Shown: positions 1 through 9,066, counted from the stretch's first letter. The stretch is DNA of 64,000 nucleotides from Gammaproteobacteria bacterium Ga0074134 (GCA_001464965.1 LNEJ01000004.1:44986-108985), one strand, 5' to 3'. Made by a program: numbers and translations. Notes: generated by a model not told the origin, from the letters alone.

Positions 1-189
1 GTGAAGAGCGAGTCTCATGAGATCTCGATGAAAATCGGTAAACCGGTGTTTAATCGCGTGCGGCAGGCCAAGGCGGACCATTACAGCAGTGATTGTCCAA
101 TGGCAGGCCACCAAATCGAAAATGGTCTGGATGACGGCAGCAAGCCCAAGCACCCGATGACGCTGCTGCGCATGGCGTATGGAATTTGA
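1..189 (+). CDS. GlpC-like Fe-S oxidoreductase, C-terminal end (partial)
   Basis: The window opens inside this gene; only the last 62 codons are present, ending at TGA 187-189. The segment with Ser-Asp-Cys-Pro-Met-Ala-Gly-His matches the C-terminal CCG-type cysteine region of heterodisulfide-reductase/GlpC-like iron-sulfur proteins. In many proteobacteria this family sits next to a DUF3501 gene, as here. The family transfers electrons at the membrane; the substrate of this member is unknown. The family call is inferred from a short fragment plus gene neighbourhood. Confidence 0.6.
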   Translation: MKSESHEISMKIGKPVFNRVRQAKADHYSSDCPMAGHQIENGLDDGSKPKHPMTLLRMAYGI

Positions 190-201
190 CCCCAAGTTTT
201 T

Positions 202-258
202 GTAGGGTGCGCATTGCGCACCATTTGTTTTCATGGGGTGCGTGGAACGCACCCTGCG
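202..258. repeat. Palindromic repeat, GTAGGGTGCG family, copy 1
   Basis: A GTAGGGTGCG half-site and an inverted CGCACCCTGCG half-site flank a short AT-rich centre. It lies between the GlpC-like gene and the DUF3501 gene. Related copies lie at 6210-6281 and 26359-26409, all intergenic. This is a REP-like dispersed palindrome; no function is evident beyond possible RNA folding at the 3' end of the upstream transcript. Confidence 0.75.
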
Positions 259-287
259 ATTTTTCGAACCCTTGTGAAAGACTTGTG

Positions 288-872
288 ATGCAAAAACTGA
301 CACGCGCTGATTTATACAGTCTCGAAAAGTACGCCGAGATGCGTCCCGAATTCCGGGGCCGGGTGATGGCGCACAAGAAAAACCGCCAGGTGGCCATCGG
401 GCCGCATGCCATGCTGTATTTTGAGGATCGTTTGACCATTCATTACCAGGTTCAGGAGATGCTGCGCGCGGAACGGATTTTTGAGGCCGCAGGTATCGAA
501 GAGGAATTGGCGGCGTATAATCCACTGATTCCCGATGGCAGCAACTGGAAGGCTACCTTCATGATTGAATATGCTAATCCCGGCGAACGCCAGAGGGCAC
601 TCGCCGGCATGATCGGCATCGAAGACCAGGTGTGGGTGCGGGTTGATAGCTTTGAACGCGTCTGGGCGATAGCCGATGAGGATCTGGAGCGTGAGAATGA
701 GCAAAAAACCTCTGCGGTACACTTCCTCCGGTTCGAATTAACGCCGGAGATGATAACGGCAGCCAGGGCGGATGCGGTCGTCGCGATGGGAATAGGCCAT
801 GCGGCTTATGACTATACTGTAGACTCTGTTCCCGATGCAGTGCGTGCCTCACTGACTGCGGATCTTGAGTGA
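288..872 (+). CDS. DUF3501 family protein
   Basis: A 194-residue soluble protein with no signal peptide or membrane segment, of unknown molecular function. It resembles the DUF3501 family by its length, its N-terminal segment (Arg-Ala-Asp-Leu then Glu-Lys-Tyr) and its habitual position beside a GlpC-like Fe-S protein. The ATG at 288 was preferred to a longer upstream reading because the extension would run through the intergenic palindromic repeat. It probably shares a transcript with the upstream gene. Confidence 0.75.
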   Translation: MQKLTRADLYSLEKYAEMRPEFRGRVMAHKKNRQVAIGPHAMLYFEDRLTIHYQVQEMLRAERIFEAAGIEEELAAYNPLIPDGSNWKATFMIEYANPGERQRALAGMIGIEDQVWVRVDSFERVWAIADEDLERENEQKTSAVHFLRFELTPEMITAARADAVVAMGIGHAAYDYTVDSVPDAVRASLTADLE

Positions 873-897
873 CTATTTTTTCTGAAAAAAACACATA

Positions 898-1734
898 GTG
901 AATTACCGCCATAGTTATCACGCCGGCAATTTTGCCGATGTATTTAAGCACACCCTCCTATCCTTGCTGCTGCAAACACTGCACACCAAAGAAAAGCCAT
1001 TCTGTTATCTCGACACGCATGCAGGCGCTGGCTTGTATGACCTGCACGCCACGCACGCGCAAAAGACGGGGGAATACCGGCAGGGGATCGGGCATTTCTG
1101 GGAAACACAGGATGTGCCGCAGGAAATGGCGGGATATCTCACCGCCGTGCATGACGTCAATGAAGACGGCGCCTTGCGCTATTATCCAGGCTCACCGCAG
1201 ATCGCACGGCACTTCCTGCGTCCGCAGGACCGTATGGTGCTCATGGAGCTGCATCCCGAAGAAGCTCATGCCCTAAAACAGGAATTCCGTGGTGATGCGC
1301 AAGTTCATGTGCATGAAATGGACGGATTTCTCGGCCTGAAGGGCTTTCTGCCCCCTCCAGAAAGACGCGGCCTGGTGCTGATAGATCCGCCGTTTGAGAG
1401 AGCCGATGATTTTGAACGGTTGGTGGAAGGACTGAAAACCGCGCACCAGCGCTGGAGCACGGGCATGTATGCGCTGTGGTACCCGCTAAAGGATCGGCAG
1501 GCCGTACAGCGATTCCATCAACAGCTTGTTGCCAGCGGACTGCGTAAACTGCTGCTGGCCGAGATCCAGCTTCATGCCGAGCCCCTGCCTGGGCAATTGT
1601 TTGGTTGCGGCATGATCATCCTGAATCCACCGTGGCGGCTCGACGGGACATTGCAAAACCTGTTGCCCAAGCTGATCGCTGGGTTACACGCTGCAAAGGG
1701 GCAGGCGAGGGTGGAGTGGTTGGCACCGGAGTAA
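898..1734 (+). CDS. rlmJ: 23S rRNA (adenine2030-N6)-methyltransferase RlmJ
   Basis: A 278-residue SAM-dependent methyltransferase that modifies A2030 of 23S rRNA (E. coli RlmJ is about 280 residues). The N-terminus MNYRHSYHAGNFADVFKH is diagnostic, the Asp-Thr-His-Ala-Gly-Ala-Gly stretch near residue 40 fits the SAM-binding loop, and Ile-Asp-Pro-Pro-Phe near residue 163 is the catalytic DPPY/F motif. It starts with GTG at 898; no in-frame ATG upstream would give a better match. It is monocistronic and convergent with the glycosylase gene downstream. Confidence 0.95.
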   Translation: MNYRHSYHAGNFADVFKHTLLSLLLQTLHTKEKPFCYLDTHAGAGLYDLHATHAQKTGEYRQGIGHFWETQDVPQEMAGYLTAVHDVNEDGALRYYPGSPQIARHFLRPQDRMVLMELHPEEAHALKQEFRGDAQVHVHEMDGFLGLKGFLPPPERRGLVLIDPPFERADDFERLVEGLKTAHQRWSTGMYALWYPLKDRQAVQRFHQQLVASGLRKLLLAEIQLHAEPLPGQLFGCGMIILNPPWRLDGTLQNLLPKLIAGLHAAKGQARVEWLAPE

Positions 1735-1759
1735 ATTCCTAAGCACGCAGTAGTGCGTG

Positions 1760-2419
1760 TTAAGTCACGATGCGCGATGGGCAGACATCCGCAAGGCAGC
1801 AGCGCATGCATAAAGGCTGCTTGCGGCAGATATCCTTGGCGTGATTGACAATCAGTGCGTGGTATTCGTTGAACAGGCGCGTATCGGCTTTGGTGCTGTC
1901 GTTGCCCAGTGCTGTCTCGAAGGTGTGGCGCAATGTCTCGTAGCCCTCATCGCCCTTGATCAGGCCGAGGCGGGAAAACAGCCGCCGGGTATAGGCGTCG
2001 ATGACGAACACGGGGCGGTGAAACGCATAAAGCAGGATGTCGTCAGCTGTTTCAGGACCGATGCCATGCACGGCCAGCAGGGCATGGCGCAGGGCATGTG
2101 TATCCAGCGCCGATAATGTTTTCAGTCCGCCCTGTGCCATGTACCAGGCGCAGAAACCTTGCAGGCGCTGTGCCTTGATGTTGAAATAGCCGGAAGGCTT
2201 CAGCCACTGGGCAAGCTGCTCATGTGAGGCGCGGGCGATGCGCGCGGGATCGAGATGATCTTGCGCCTTGAGGTTGGCAATGGCTTTTTCGACGTTGGTC
2301 CACGCGGTGTTTTGTGTCAACACCGCGCCGGCCATGATTTCAAAAGGGGTATCCCCTGGCCACCAGTGTTGCGGGCCGTAGTGTGCGTAAAGGGTGTTGT
2401 AGACCCTCGTAAACCCCAT
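1760..2419 (-). CDS. HhH-GPD DNA glycosylase, endonuclease III-like, with 4Fe-4S cluster
   Basis: A 219-residue base-excision repair glycosylase. The LTQNTAW motif near residue 30, a Gly-Ile-Gly-Pro-Glu-Thr-Ala-Asp helix-hairpin-helix and the following catalytic Asp region are visible. The C-terminus carries Cys-x5-Cys-x2-Cys-x5-Cys, the Fe-S loop of endonuclease III relatives. It resembles the Nth-like/3-methyladenine glycosylase III branch rather than classical Nth, so substrate (oxidised pyrimidine or alkylated purine) is uncertain. The ATG at 2419 was chosen because the longer frame overlaps the repetitive tail of rluB. It starts one base after the rluB stop, so the two are probably cotranscribed. 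Confidence 0.85.
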   Translation of the reverse strand: MGFTRVYNTLYAHYGPQHWWPGDTPFEIMAGAVLTQNTAWTNVEKAIANLKAQDHLDPARIARASHEQLAQWLKPSGYFNIKAQRLQGFCAWYMAQGGLKTLSALDTHALRHALLAVHGIGPETADDILLYAFHRPVFVIDAYTRRLFSRLGLIKGDEGYETLRHTFETALGNDSTKADTRLFNEYHALIVNHAKDICRKQPLCMRCCLADVCPSRIVT

Positions 2420-2420
2420 A

Positions 2421-3440
2421 TTACTTCTTGGCCCTGGATGGCTTGCGTTGTGGGCTCCGGGGGGCGGGTTTTGAGTTGCGCGTTTCACGTTGCGGGCTGC
2501 CCGCCTCACGTTGCTGGCCTCGTGTGTCACGTTGAGGGGTGCGCGTTTCACGCTGGGGTTCTCGGCCTCGGGTCGGTGCTCCCCGCCCCTTGGCGCCATG
2601 CCTCTGATCCCTCGCATGTGGGGTGCGGTCGATTATCGCTGGCGTGGCGGCGTCTTCTAGCCCTGCGGCCTGCATCAACTTGACGATATCGGCGGCCTCA
2701 AGTTCCTCCATCTGTCCTGTGCGCATCCCTTTGCGCAGCAGGATGGGGCCATAGCGCACGCGCATCAGGCGGCTGACTTTCACGCCCTGGCTTTCCCACA
2801 AGCGCCGCACCTCGCGATTACGGCCCTCTTTGAGTACCACGTGATACCAGTGGTTGCGCCCTTCACCACCGGCGTCCTCGATGGCATCGAAATTCGCCAT
2901 GCCGTCATCCAGCATCACGCCTTGTTTCAGACGCGCCAGCATCGCCTCATCCACCTTGCCCAGTACGCGTACCGCGTATTCGCGTTCCACCTCCGTGGAA
3001 GGGTGCATGAGCTTGTTGGCCAGTTCGCCATCAGTGGTCAGCAAAATCAGACCGGCGGTGTTGATGTCGAGGCGCCCCACGGCGATCCAGCGTGCGCCGC
3101 GCAGCCTGGGGAGGTGGCCGAAAATAGTGGGGCGTCCTTCGGTGTCGGAACGTGTGCAGACCTCGCCTTCCGGTTTGTAATAAACCAGTACGCGGCGTTT
3201 GGCTGGAGCCAGCCGGTAGGCCTGCACCTCGCGGCCATCAATGGCAATGTTGTCTTGTGGCGTTGCGCGGTCGCCCAATTTGGCGGGTTTGCCGTTGATG
3301 GTGGTGCGTCCGGCCTCGATCCACTCTTCGATCTGACGACGTGAGCCAAGGCCTGCATTGGCGAGCACCTTTTGCAGTCTTTCGGCGGGGAGCGGAGGGG
3401 GAGCGGCTTGAGTCCTGGCGGGGGGCTGATGTTTTTTCAT
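2421..3440 (-). CDS. rluB: 23S rRNA pseudouridine synthase RluB-like
   Basis: A 339-residue protein. An S4 RNA-binding domain (about residues 18-65) precedes an RsuA/RluB/E/F catalytic domain with the active-site Asp in GRLDINTAGLILLTTDG. The C-terminal 60 residues are low-complexity and basic, built from degenerate seven-residue units of the type Arg-x-Pro-Gln-Arg-x-Thr (21 bp periods, about 2436-2570). Predicted role is pseudouridylation of 23S rRNA near position 2605. The start ATG overlaps the scpB stop by four bases, so translation is coupled; the scpA-scpB-rluB order is widely conserved. Confidence 0.92.
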   Translation of the reverse strand: MKKHQPPARTQAAPPPLPAERLQKVLANAGLGSRRQIEEWIEAGRTTINGKPAKLGDRATPQDNIAIDGREVQAYRLAPAKRRVLVYYKPEGEVCTRSDTEGRPTIFGHLPRLRGARWIAVGRLDINTAGLILLTTDGELANKLMHPSTEVEREYAVRVLGKVDEAMLARLKQGVMLDDGMANFDAIEDAGGEGRNHWYHVVLKEGRNREVRRLWESQGVKVSRLMRVRYGPILLRKGMRTGQMEELEAADIVKLMQAAGLEDAATPAIIDRTPHARDQRHGAKGRGAPTRGREPQRETRTPQRDTRGQQREAGSPQRETRNSKPAPRSPQRKPSRAKK

Positions 3441-4096
3441 GGTGTGTGATTGTATTGTTCCGTTGTCATCGCGGAAGCGACGGTGTCATTATCTTCGGCG
3501 GTATCGGGCAGGTCTGCAACGATGGGTTCGGCCTCGGGCAGATTTTCAAAAAGATCCGTTGGCAGCTCGTCGAGGTTGCGGATCTCGGCCAGCGGCGGCA
3601 GATCATTCAGACTCTTGAGGTTGAAGGAATCCAGAAACTGGCGGGTCGTGCCATAAAGGGCTGGGCGGCCCGGTACTTCACGGTGTCCCACCACGCGTAT
3701 CCATTCGCGCTCCAGCAGGGTTTTGATGATATTTGAACTGACCGCCACGCCGCGGATATCCTCGATTTCGGCACGCGTGATCGGCTGGCGGTAGGCCATC
3801 AAGGCCAGCGTTTCCAGCAGGGCGCGTGAATAGCGTGTAGGGCGTTCATCCCACAGGCGGGAAACCCATGGTGCAAACTCTTCCTTTACCTGAAAACGGT
3901 AACCGCTGCTGACCTCCTTCAGTTCGATGCCGCGTTGCTGGCAATCCTGGTGTAATTCGTCCAGGGCGGTACGAAGTTCTTCGCGCGCAGGCTGTTCACC
4001 TTCGGCAAACAGCGCCGTCAATTGCTCCAGTGTCAAAGGATGCCCTGCCGCCAGCAGTGCAGCTTCGATAATGTTTTTAAGAGGCTGCGTGTTCAT
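3437..4096 (-). CDS. scpB: Segregation and condensation protein B
   Basis: A 219-residue kleisin-associated winged-helix protein of the SMC-ScpAB condensin, which organises and segregates the chromosome. The conserved AYRQPITRAEIEDIRGV segment (about residues 95-112) is clear. The acidic, low-complexity C-terminal tail is typical. The start overlaps the end of scpA by 20 bp and its stop overlaps the rluB start, a tightly coupled operon. No smc gene lies in the window. Confidence 0.95.
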   Translation of the reverse strand: MNTQPLKNIIEAALLAAGHPLTLEQLTALFAEGEQPAREELRTALDELHQDCQQRGIELKEVSSGYRFQVKEEFAPWVSRLWDERPTRYSRALLETLALMAYRQPITRAEIEDIRGVAVSSNIIKTLLEREWIRVVGHREVPGRPALYGTTRQFLDSFNLKSLNDLPPLAEIRNLDELPTDLFENLPEAEPIVADLPDTAEDNDTVASAMTTEQYNHTP

Positions 4097-4940
4097 TAAT
4101 ATGGCCTGGAATTTTTACGTAGATCGGACCATAGGATTCGGTCTGGATCAATTCAATAAGTGCTTCTTTTACCAGTTCAAGGATGGCGAGCAGTGTTACC
4201 ACTACGCCGCGGCGTCCTTCCTCAATCGTGAAGAGCGTGGTGAATCCGGTAAATTTTTCAGCGCTGATGCTGTTGAGTATGTTGGACATGCGTTCACGCA
4301 CCGACAGCGGCTCGAGCTGAATGTGGTGGTGCGAAAACATGTCGGCGCGCGCGAGCACATCCTTCAGCGCGAGCAGTATCTCGTGCAGCGTCACGGCGGG
4401 GGCGATTTTAAGCACCTGCGCGTCAGGTTTGTCCACCTGCGCGGGGAAGACGTCCCGCCCCATCTGCGGCAGGGCGTCGATATCCAATGCAGCCTTTTTG
4501 TAGCGCTCGTATTCCTGCAGGCGCCGCACCAGTTCCGCGCGCGGGTCGCCTTCCTCGCCTTCCGCCACGCCTGCCGGGCGCGGCAGCAGCATGCGCGATT
4601 TGATCTCCACCAGCATCGCCGCCATTACCAGATACTCGGCCACCAGCTCCAGGCGCAGCGTCTTCATCAGCTCGATGTAGACCATGTATTGCCGGGTGAT
4701 TTCGGCAATCGGTATGTTCAGGATGTCCAGATTCTGGCGTTTGATCAGGTACAGCAGCAGATCCAGCGGCCCCTCGAACGCCTCTAAAAATACCTCGAGC
4801 GCATCCGGGGGGATATAGAGATCCTGCGGCAGCAGAGTCATCGCCTCGCCATTCACCATGGCAAGCGGCAATTCCTGCTGTTGCGGCGTTTCCGTCATTT
4901 GGCTTTCACTATTGGCGGTGGATGGCAAGCGGCTGCTCAT
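4077..4940 (-). CDS. scpA: Segregation and condensation protein A
   Basis: A 287-residue kleisin subunit that bridges the SMC heads. The signature segment FEGPLDLLLYLIKRQNLDI is present at about residues 54-72 and the winged-helix C-terminus is intact. The start at 4940 lies two bases after the trpS stop; a second ATG at 4898 would remove a 14-residue non-conserved leader and is an equally possible start. The gene lies between trpS and scpB in one minus-strand operon. Confidence 0.94.
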   Translation of the reverse strand: MSSRLPSTANSESQMTETPQQQELPLAMVNGEAMTLLPQDLYIPPDALEVFLEAFEGPLDLLLYLIKRQNLDILNIPIAEITRQYMVYIELMKTLRLELVAEYLVMAAMLVEIKSRMLLPRPAGVAEGEEGDPRAELVRRLQEYERYKKAALDIDALPQMGRDVFPAQVDKPDAQVLKIAPAVTLHEILLALKDVLARADMFSHHHIQLEPLSVRERMSNILNSISAEKFTGFTTLFTIEEGRRGVVVTLLAILELVKEALIELIQTESYGPIYVKIPGHINEHAAS

Positions 4941-4942
4941 GG

Positions 4943-6160
4943 TTATAAATATTGCAGCCCCATCGCCTGACGTACCTCGGTCAGCGTCTCACGCGCCACA
5001 TCGCGCGCCGCCTCGCAGCCGTCAGCAATGATGTTGCGCACCAGATTGGGATTGGCGATGAATTCCTGCGCCCGCTCACGGATCGGCACCTGCTCGGCAA
5101 GCACGGCATCAATCACCGGCTGTTTGCACTCCAGGCAGCCGATACCGGCGGAACGGCAGCCTTGCTGCACCCAGTCTTTTACTTCATCCGTCGAATAGAC
5201 CTGATGGAGCTGCCACACCGGGCACTTCTCAGGGTCGCCGGGGTCGCTGCGGCGTACCCTGGCCGGATCGGTGGGCATGGTGCGCAACTTGTGCTGCACC
5301 GATTCCGGCGCCTCGCGCAAGGTGATGGTGTTGCCATACGATTTCGACATCTTCTGTCCGTCCAGCCCCGGCATTTTGGACATCGACGTCAATAATGCCT
5401 GGGGTTCAGGCAGGATGATCCGGCCGCCACCTTCCAGATAGCCAAACAGGCGTTCGCGGTCGCCCAGCGTGATGTTTTGCTGCGCTTCCAGGAGGGCGTG
5501 CGCGGTTTCCAATGCTTCGTGGTCGCCTTGCTCCTGATAGCGCTTTCGCAAGTCCTGATAAAGTTTGGCGTTCTTCTTGCCCATCTTTTTGGCGGCAGCC
5601 TCGGCCTTCCCGGCAAAATCGGCTTCACGTCCATAGAGATGATTGAAGCGCCGCGCAATCTCACGGGTCAGTTCGATATGCGGCACCTGGTCTTCGCCCA
5701 CCGGCACCAGTCCCGCCTTGTAGATAAGCACATCGGCGCTTTGCAGCAGCGGATAACCGAGAAAACCGTAGGTGGCAAGATCCTTTTCCTTGAGCTTTTC
5801 CTGCTGGTCCTTGTAGGTAGGTACCCGCTCCAGCCAGCCCAGCGGGGTGATCATCGACAACAGCAGATGCAGTTCGGCATGCTCCGGCACATGTGACTGA
5901 ATGAAAAGCTTCGCCGCACCGGGATCAACCCCCGCTGCCAGCCAGTCAATGACCATATCCCACACGCTGTTGGCGATGATCGCCGGATTTTCATATTCCG
6001 TGGTCAGTGCGTGCCAATCGGCAACCATGAAAAAACATTCATATTCGTGCTGCAGGCGCGCCCAGTTTTTCAGCACGCCATGATAGTGGCCGAGGTGCAA
6101 CTGGCCACTGGATCGCATGCCCGACAGCACGCGCTGGTGTTGTGTTGCCAAGGAATTCAA
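4943..6160 (-). CDS. trpS: Tryptophanyl-tRNA synthetase, long type
   Basis: A class I aminoacyl-tRNA synthetase of 405 residues that charges tRNA-Trp. The HIGH-type motif appears as LHLGHYHG near residue 22 and the KMSKSYGN signature near residue 275. It is about 70 residues longer than the E. coli enzyme because of an insertion (about residues 180-250, rich in Lys, Glu and Ala) before the KMSKS loop, a form common in beta- and some gammaproteobacteria. It heads the scpA-scpB-rluB group directly. Confidence 0.95.
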   Translation of the reverse strand: MNSLATQHQRVLSGMRSSGQLHLGHYHGVLKNWARLQHEYECFFMVADWHALTTEYENPAIIANSVWDMVIDWLAAGVDPGAAKLFIQSHVPEHAELHLLLSMITPLGWLERVPTYKDQQEKLKEKDLATYGFLGYPLLQSADVLIYKAGLVPVGEDQVPHIELTREIARRFNHLYGREADFAGKAEAAAKKMGKKNAKLYQDLRKRYQEQGDHEALETAHALLEAQQNITLGDRERLFGYLEGGGRIILPEPQALLTSMSKMPGLDGQKMSKSYGNTITLREAPESVQHKLRTMPTDPARVRRSDPGDPEKCPVWQLHQVYSTDEVKDWVQQGCRSAGIGCLECKQPVIDAVLAEQVPIRERAQEFIANPNLVRNIIADGCEAARDVARETLTEVRQAMGLQYL

Positions 6161-6209
6161 AGGTTACTCCGAAGTAATGATTGTCACATAGGCTGGTTGG
6201 GCCAGTCAC

Positions 6210-6281
6210 GTAGGGTGCGCCACGCGTACCATCGCCCGATCACATGCCACCGCTTGTTGCGGTGCGTGAGACGCACCCTAC
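6210..6281. repeat. Palindromic repeat, GTAGGGTGCG family, copy 2
   Basis: GTAGGGTGCG at 6210-6219 and its exact inverse CGCACCCTAC at 6272-6281 enclose about 52 bp that itself contains further GGTGCG/CGCACC-type half-sites. It occupies nearly all of the gap between the M50 peptidase gene and trpS. Confidence 0.8.
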
Positions 6282-6283
6282 AC

Positions 6284-6937
6284 CTACAACCCCATAATAA
6301 AAAACAGCACTCCCTGCACCATATTCACCACAGGTAGCATGATATAGCCGAGCACGCCTGTTGCCAGTAGTCCGAGCAGGATAAAAAAACCATACGGTTC
6401 AATGCGGTTGAAGGAATAAGCGGCGCGGTTCGGCAGCAGGCCGGACATTACGCGCCCGCCATCGAGCGGAGGCAGCGGTATGAGGTTGAGCACCATCAGC
6501 ATGACATTGATGGAAATGCCTGCGCTTCCCATGTATACCAATGGCCGCGCCAGCCAGTCGAGTTGTCCTCCCAGTAGCAGTCCCAGCTTCATGATCACTG
6601 CCCAACATATTGCCATCAGCAGGTTGGCGGTGGGTCCCGCCAGCGCCACCAGCGCCATGTCGCGCTTGGGGTTTTTCAGGTTTTCCCAGGTCACCGGCAC
6701 AGGTTTCGCCCAGCCAAAAAGAAAACCGATGAAATACAGCAACAGGGCAGGCACCAGCAGTGTGCCTACCGGATCAATATGCTTGATGGGGTTGAGGGTC
6801 AGGCGGCCCAACATTTTCGCCGTGGGATCCCCAAAGCGTTGTGCCACCCAGCCGTGAGCGACTTCATGGACGGTGATGGCAAATAACACTGGCAGTGCCC
6901 ACACCGCCAGGCGCTGCATTATATTTAGTTCTTCCAT
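6284..6937 (-). CDS. Site-2 protease family (M50) membrane metallopeptidase
   Basis: A 217-residue integral membrane zinc protease. The HEVAH (HExxH) zinc motif lies in the first membrane segment near residue 24, and the second catalytic motif appears as IPLPPLDGGRV near residue 153, supplying the third metal ligand. About five or six hydrophobic segments are visible and there is no PDZ domain, so it belongs to the small M50 group, not RseP. The conserved position beside trpS and a YciO gene is known in proteobacteria; the substrate is unknown. Confidence 0.88.
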   Translation of the reverse strand: MEELNIMQRLAVWALPVLFAITVHEVAHGWVAQRFGDPTAKMLGRLTLNPIKHIDPVGTLLVPALLLYFIGFLFGWAKPVPVTWENLKNPKRDMALVALAGPTANLLMAICWAVIMKLGLLLGGQLDWLARPLVYMGSAGISINVMLMVLNLIPLPPLDGGRVMSGLLPNRAAYSFNRIEPYGFFILLGLLATGVLGYIMLPVVNMVQGVLFFIMGL

Positions 6938-7032
6938 AGGCAGAGTATAGCTGTTTTAAGGGGTTCGCTGTAACCAGTTGGCACTTTCCTCATTCCGCCC
7001 GCAGGGAGAAGTAGAGGGTAAGGTATATCCTG

Positions 7033-7656
7033 TCAAGCCTCAAAGGGCGCGGCATCTCCCAAGCCGTGCCGGGCGACAACGGGTGCGCCTCCGGTGAGCT
7101 CGACGACTGTGGTGGGTATGGCGCCGCAATTGCCGCCATTGATGACAAGATCGACCTGATGCCCAAGCGTGTCATACATTTCCTGCGGGTCGGTCATGGG
7201 TATGTCGTCGTCCGGCAAGATCAGCGTGGAACTCATCAGCGGCTCCCCCAACTCTTTCAGTATGGCTTGGGCAATCGGGTGGCCTGGAATGCGCAATCCG
7301 ATGGTTTTGCGCTTGGGGTGTTGCAAGCGCCGCGGAACTTCATGGGTTGCCTTGAGGACAAAGGTATAAGGGCCGGGTGTGTGCGTTTTCAGCAGCCGGT
7401 AGGCGGCATTATCCACCATGGCATAGGTGGCGATTTCAGAAAGGTCACGGCAGACGAGGGTGAAGTTATGCTTTTCACCCAGCTTGCGTATCGCCCGGAT
7501 GCGGTCCATTGCATCCTTGTTGCCGATTTGGCAGCCCAGGGCATAACACGAATCGGTGGGGTAAATAATCACGCCACCCGCGCGGATGATGTCCGCTGTT
7601 TGCTTTATCAGGCGTGGCTGAGGATTTTCGGGGTGAATTTCAATAAACAGGGCCAT
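7033..7656 (-). CDS. YciO/Sua5-YrdC family protein
   Basis: A 207-residue YrdC-fold protein. The segment Gly-Gly-Val-Ile-Ile-Tyr-Pro-Thr-Asp-Ser near residue 28 is the ATP/threonylcarbamoyl-AMP binding loop of TsaC/Sua5 relatives. Length and the absence of the Sua5 C-terminal domain place it with E. coli YciO (206 residues) rather than the essential TsaC. It may bind RNA or make threonylcarbamoyl-AMP weakly; its true role is not established. It begins the minus-strand group that continues into the M50 peptidase and trpS. Confidence 0.85.
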   Translation of the reverse strand: MALFIEIHPENPQPRLIKQTADIIRAGGVIIYPTDSCYALGCQIGNKDAMDRIRAIRKLGEKHNFTLVCRDLSEIATYAMVDNAAYRLLKTHTPGPYTFVLKATHEVPRRLQHPKRKTIGLRIPGHPIAQAILKELGEPLMSSTLILPDDDIPMTDPQEMYDTLGHQVDLVINGGNCGAIPTTVVELTGGAPVVARHGLGDAAPFEA

Positions 7657-7770
7657 ATATAACCATTACAGTGACGGGACAGCATCGTGGCGGTACAATA
7701 TCATGATAACGCCGTCATCCCAAATGTGACTGGACATTAACCCCGGCATTACAGGAAACCACATCCAAGC

Positions 7771-8340
7771 ATGAAGATTCTTTTTGATTTTCTTCCTATT
7801 TTCCTTTTCTTCGTTGCCTACAAGATATATGGCATCTATACCGCGACAGTCGTGGCGATAGTCGCTTCGTGTCTGCAAGTCGGCTTCTTTTGGCTAAAAC
7901 ATCGCCGCGTTGAAATGATGCACGTGATTACTATGGTGCTCATTGTGGTGCTGGGCGGCGCCACATTGCTGCTGCAAGATGAGACCTTCATCAAATGGAA
8001 GCCCACCGGAGTGAACTGGCTGTTTGCCGCCGTCTTCCTCGGTAGCCTGTTCGTCGGCAAAAAGACCATGCTGGAGCGTATGATGGGTGCCAGCGTTACG
8101 CTGCCCAAGCTGATCTGGTCGCGCCTGACGACGAGTTGGGCGGTATTTTTCTTCGGTCTTGGCGTGCTTAATCTCTATGTTGCCTACAACTTCGATACCG
8201 ACACCTGGGTCAATTTCAAACTGTTTGGCATGATGGGGCTGATGCTAGTGTTTGTCATCTTGCAGGCCATCTATCTCTCGCGCCACGTTCAACCCGCGCC
8301 TGAACCGGTGGCGCAAGATTCCACTAATAAGGAGGGTTAA
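7771..8340 (+). CDS. yciB: Inner membrane septation protein YciB
   Basis: A 189-residue polytopic membrane protein with five hydrophobic segments. The N-terminus [18 protein letters not shown] and the later [11 protein letters not shown] stretch are characteristic of YciB/IspZ. It is linked to cell envelope synthesis and septation. It is followed within two bases by yciI and then bolA, a probable operon. It is divergent from the yciO-type gene, with about 115 bp between them for promoters. Confidence 0.95.
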   Translation: MKILFDFLPIFLFFVAYKIYGIYTATVVAIVASCLQVGFFWLKHRRVEMMHVITMVLIVVLGGATLLLQDETFIKWKPTGVNWLFAAVFLGSLFVGKKTMLERMMGASVTLPKLIWSRLTTSWAVFFFGLGVLNLYVAYNFDTDTWVNFKLFGMMGLMLVFVILQAIYLSRHVQPAPEPVAQDSTNKEG

Positions 8341-8341
8341 C

Positions 8342-8641
8342 GTGTTGTATGCCATCATTAGTCAGGATGTGGAAGAAAGCCTGGCGAAGCGTACGGCGGC
8401 GCGCCCCGAGCACCTCAAACGCCTGGAAGCGTTGCGTGATGCGGGACGCCTGATAATCGCCGGCCCCCATCCCGCCATCGACAGCGAAACCCCCGGCCCC
8501 GCCGGCTTTAGCGGCAGCCTGGTGATTGCCGAATTCCCTTCCCTGGAGGACGCCCAGGCCTGGGCGGATGCCGATCCTTACGTGGCAGCAGGTGTTTACG
8601 CCCGCGTCATAGTCAAACCCTTCAAGAAAGTCTTGCCCTGA
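8342..8641 (+). CDS. yciI: YciI family protein
   Basis: A 99-residue small dimeric-fold protein of the YciI/DGPF family, function unknown. The GTG at 8342 follows an AAGGAGG Shine-Dalgarno (about 8330-8336), which settles the start. The His-Leu-x-x-Leu segment, Gly-Pro-His-Pro at about residue 39 and Asp-Pro-Tyr near residue 80 are family features. It sits between yciB and bolA, and its stop overlaps the bolA start by one base. Confidence 0.92.
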   Translation: MLYAIISQDVEESLAKRTAARPEHLKRLEALRDAGRLIIAGPHPAIDSETPGPAGFSGSLVIAEFPSLEDAQAWADADPYVAAGVYARVIVKPFKKVLP

Positions 8642-8925
8642 TGCCGAATCCCACCCGCATCACCCTGATCCGCGAACGCCTCACCGCCGCGCTGTCTCCC
8701 ATCAAGCTGGACATCATCGACGACAGCCACAAACACGCCGGTCATCCCGGTGCCAGGGGAGGGGGTGGCCACTTCACCGTCACTATCGTGGCCGATGTAT
8801 TTGAGGGGAAGGGGCTGCTGCAACGCCACCGCATGGTCTACGCGGCCCTGGGCAGCGCCATGCAGAGCGAGATACATGCCCTGAGCATACAGGCCCACAC
8901 CCCGCAAGAAGCCGCGTCGCTGTAA
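8641..8925 (+). CDS. bolA: BolA family protein
   Basis: A 94-residue BolA/IbaG-type protein that pairs with monothiol glutaredoxins in iron-sulfur cluster trafficking. The conserved DDSHKHAGHPGA segment, with the histidine that can ligate a shared [2Fe-2S] cluster, and a central HFTVTIV strand are visible. The start overlaps the yciI stop in a TGATG junction, indicating coupled translation. Confidence 0.93.
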   Translation: MPNPTRITLIRERLTAALSPIKLDIIDDSHKHAGHPGARGGGGHFTVTIVADVFEGKGLLQRHRMVYAALGSAMQSEIHALSIQAHTPQEAASL

Positions 8926-9066
8926 TCGGGCGGGGGGAGTACAGCCGTCTCCGCGAGTTCCGTGCTCCCCGTGGCTGACCGCTTTTCCTGTCCTGAAGGT
9001 TGTTTTGCCGCAAAATACCGTGGTATCGTGGAAGTCGGTTCGGCCATGGTTTTTTGGGGATGAGCG

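Noticed and set aside
7666..7878. 70-aa minus-strand ORF overlapping the yciB start
   Set aside because: It overlaps the start of conserved yciB and has no family match or Shine-Dalgarno.
8935..8985. GGGGAG/CTCCCC hairpin after bolA as a terminator
   Set aside because: It lacks a T-run, so it is not a convincing intrinsic terminator.
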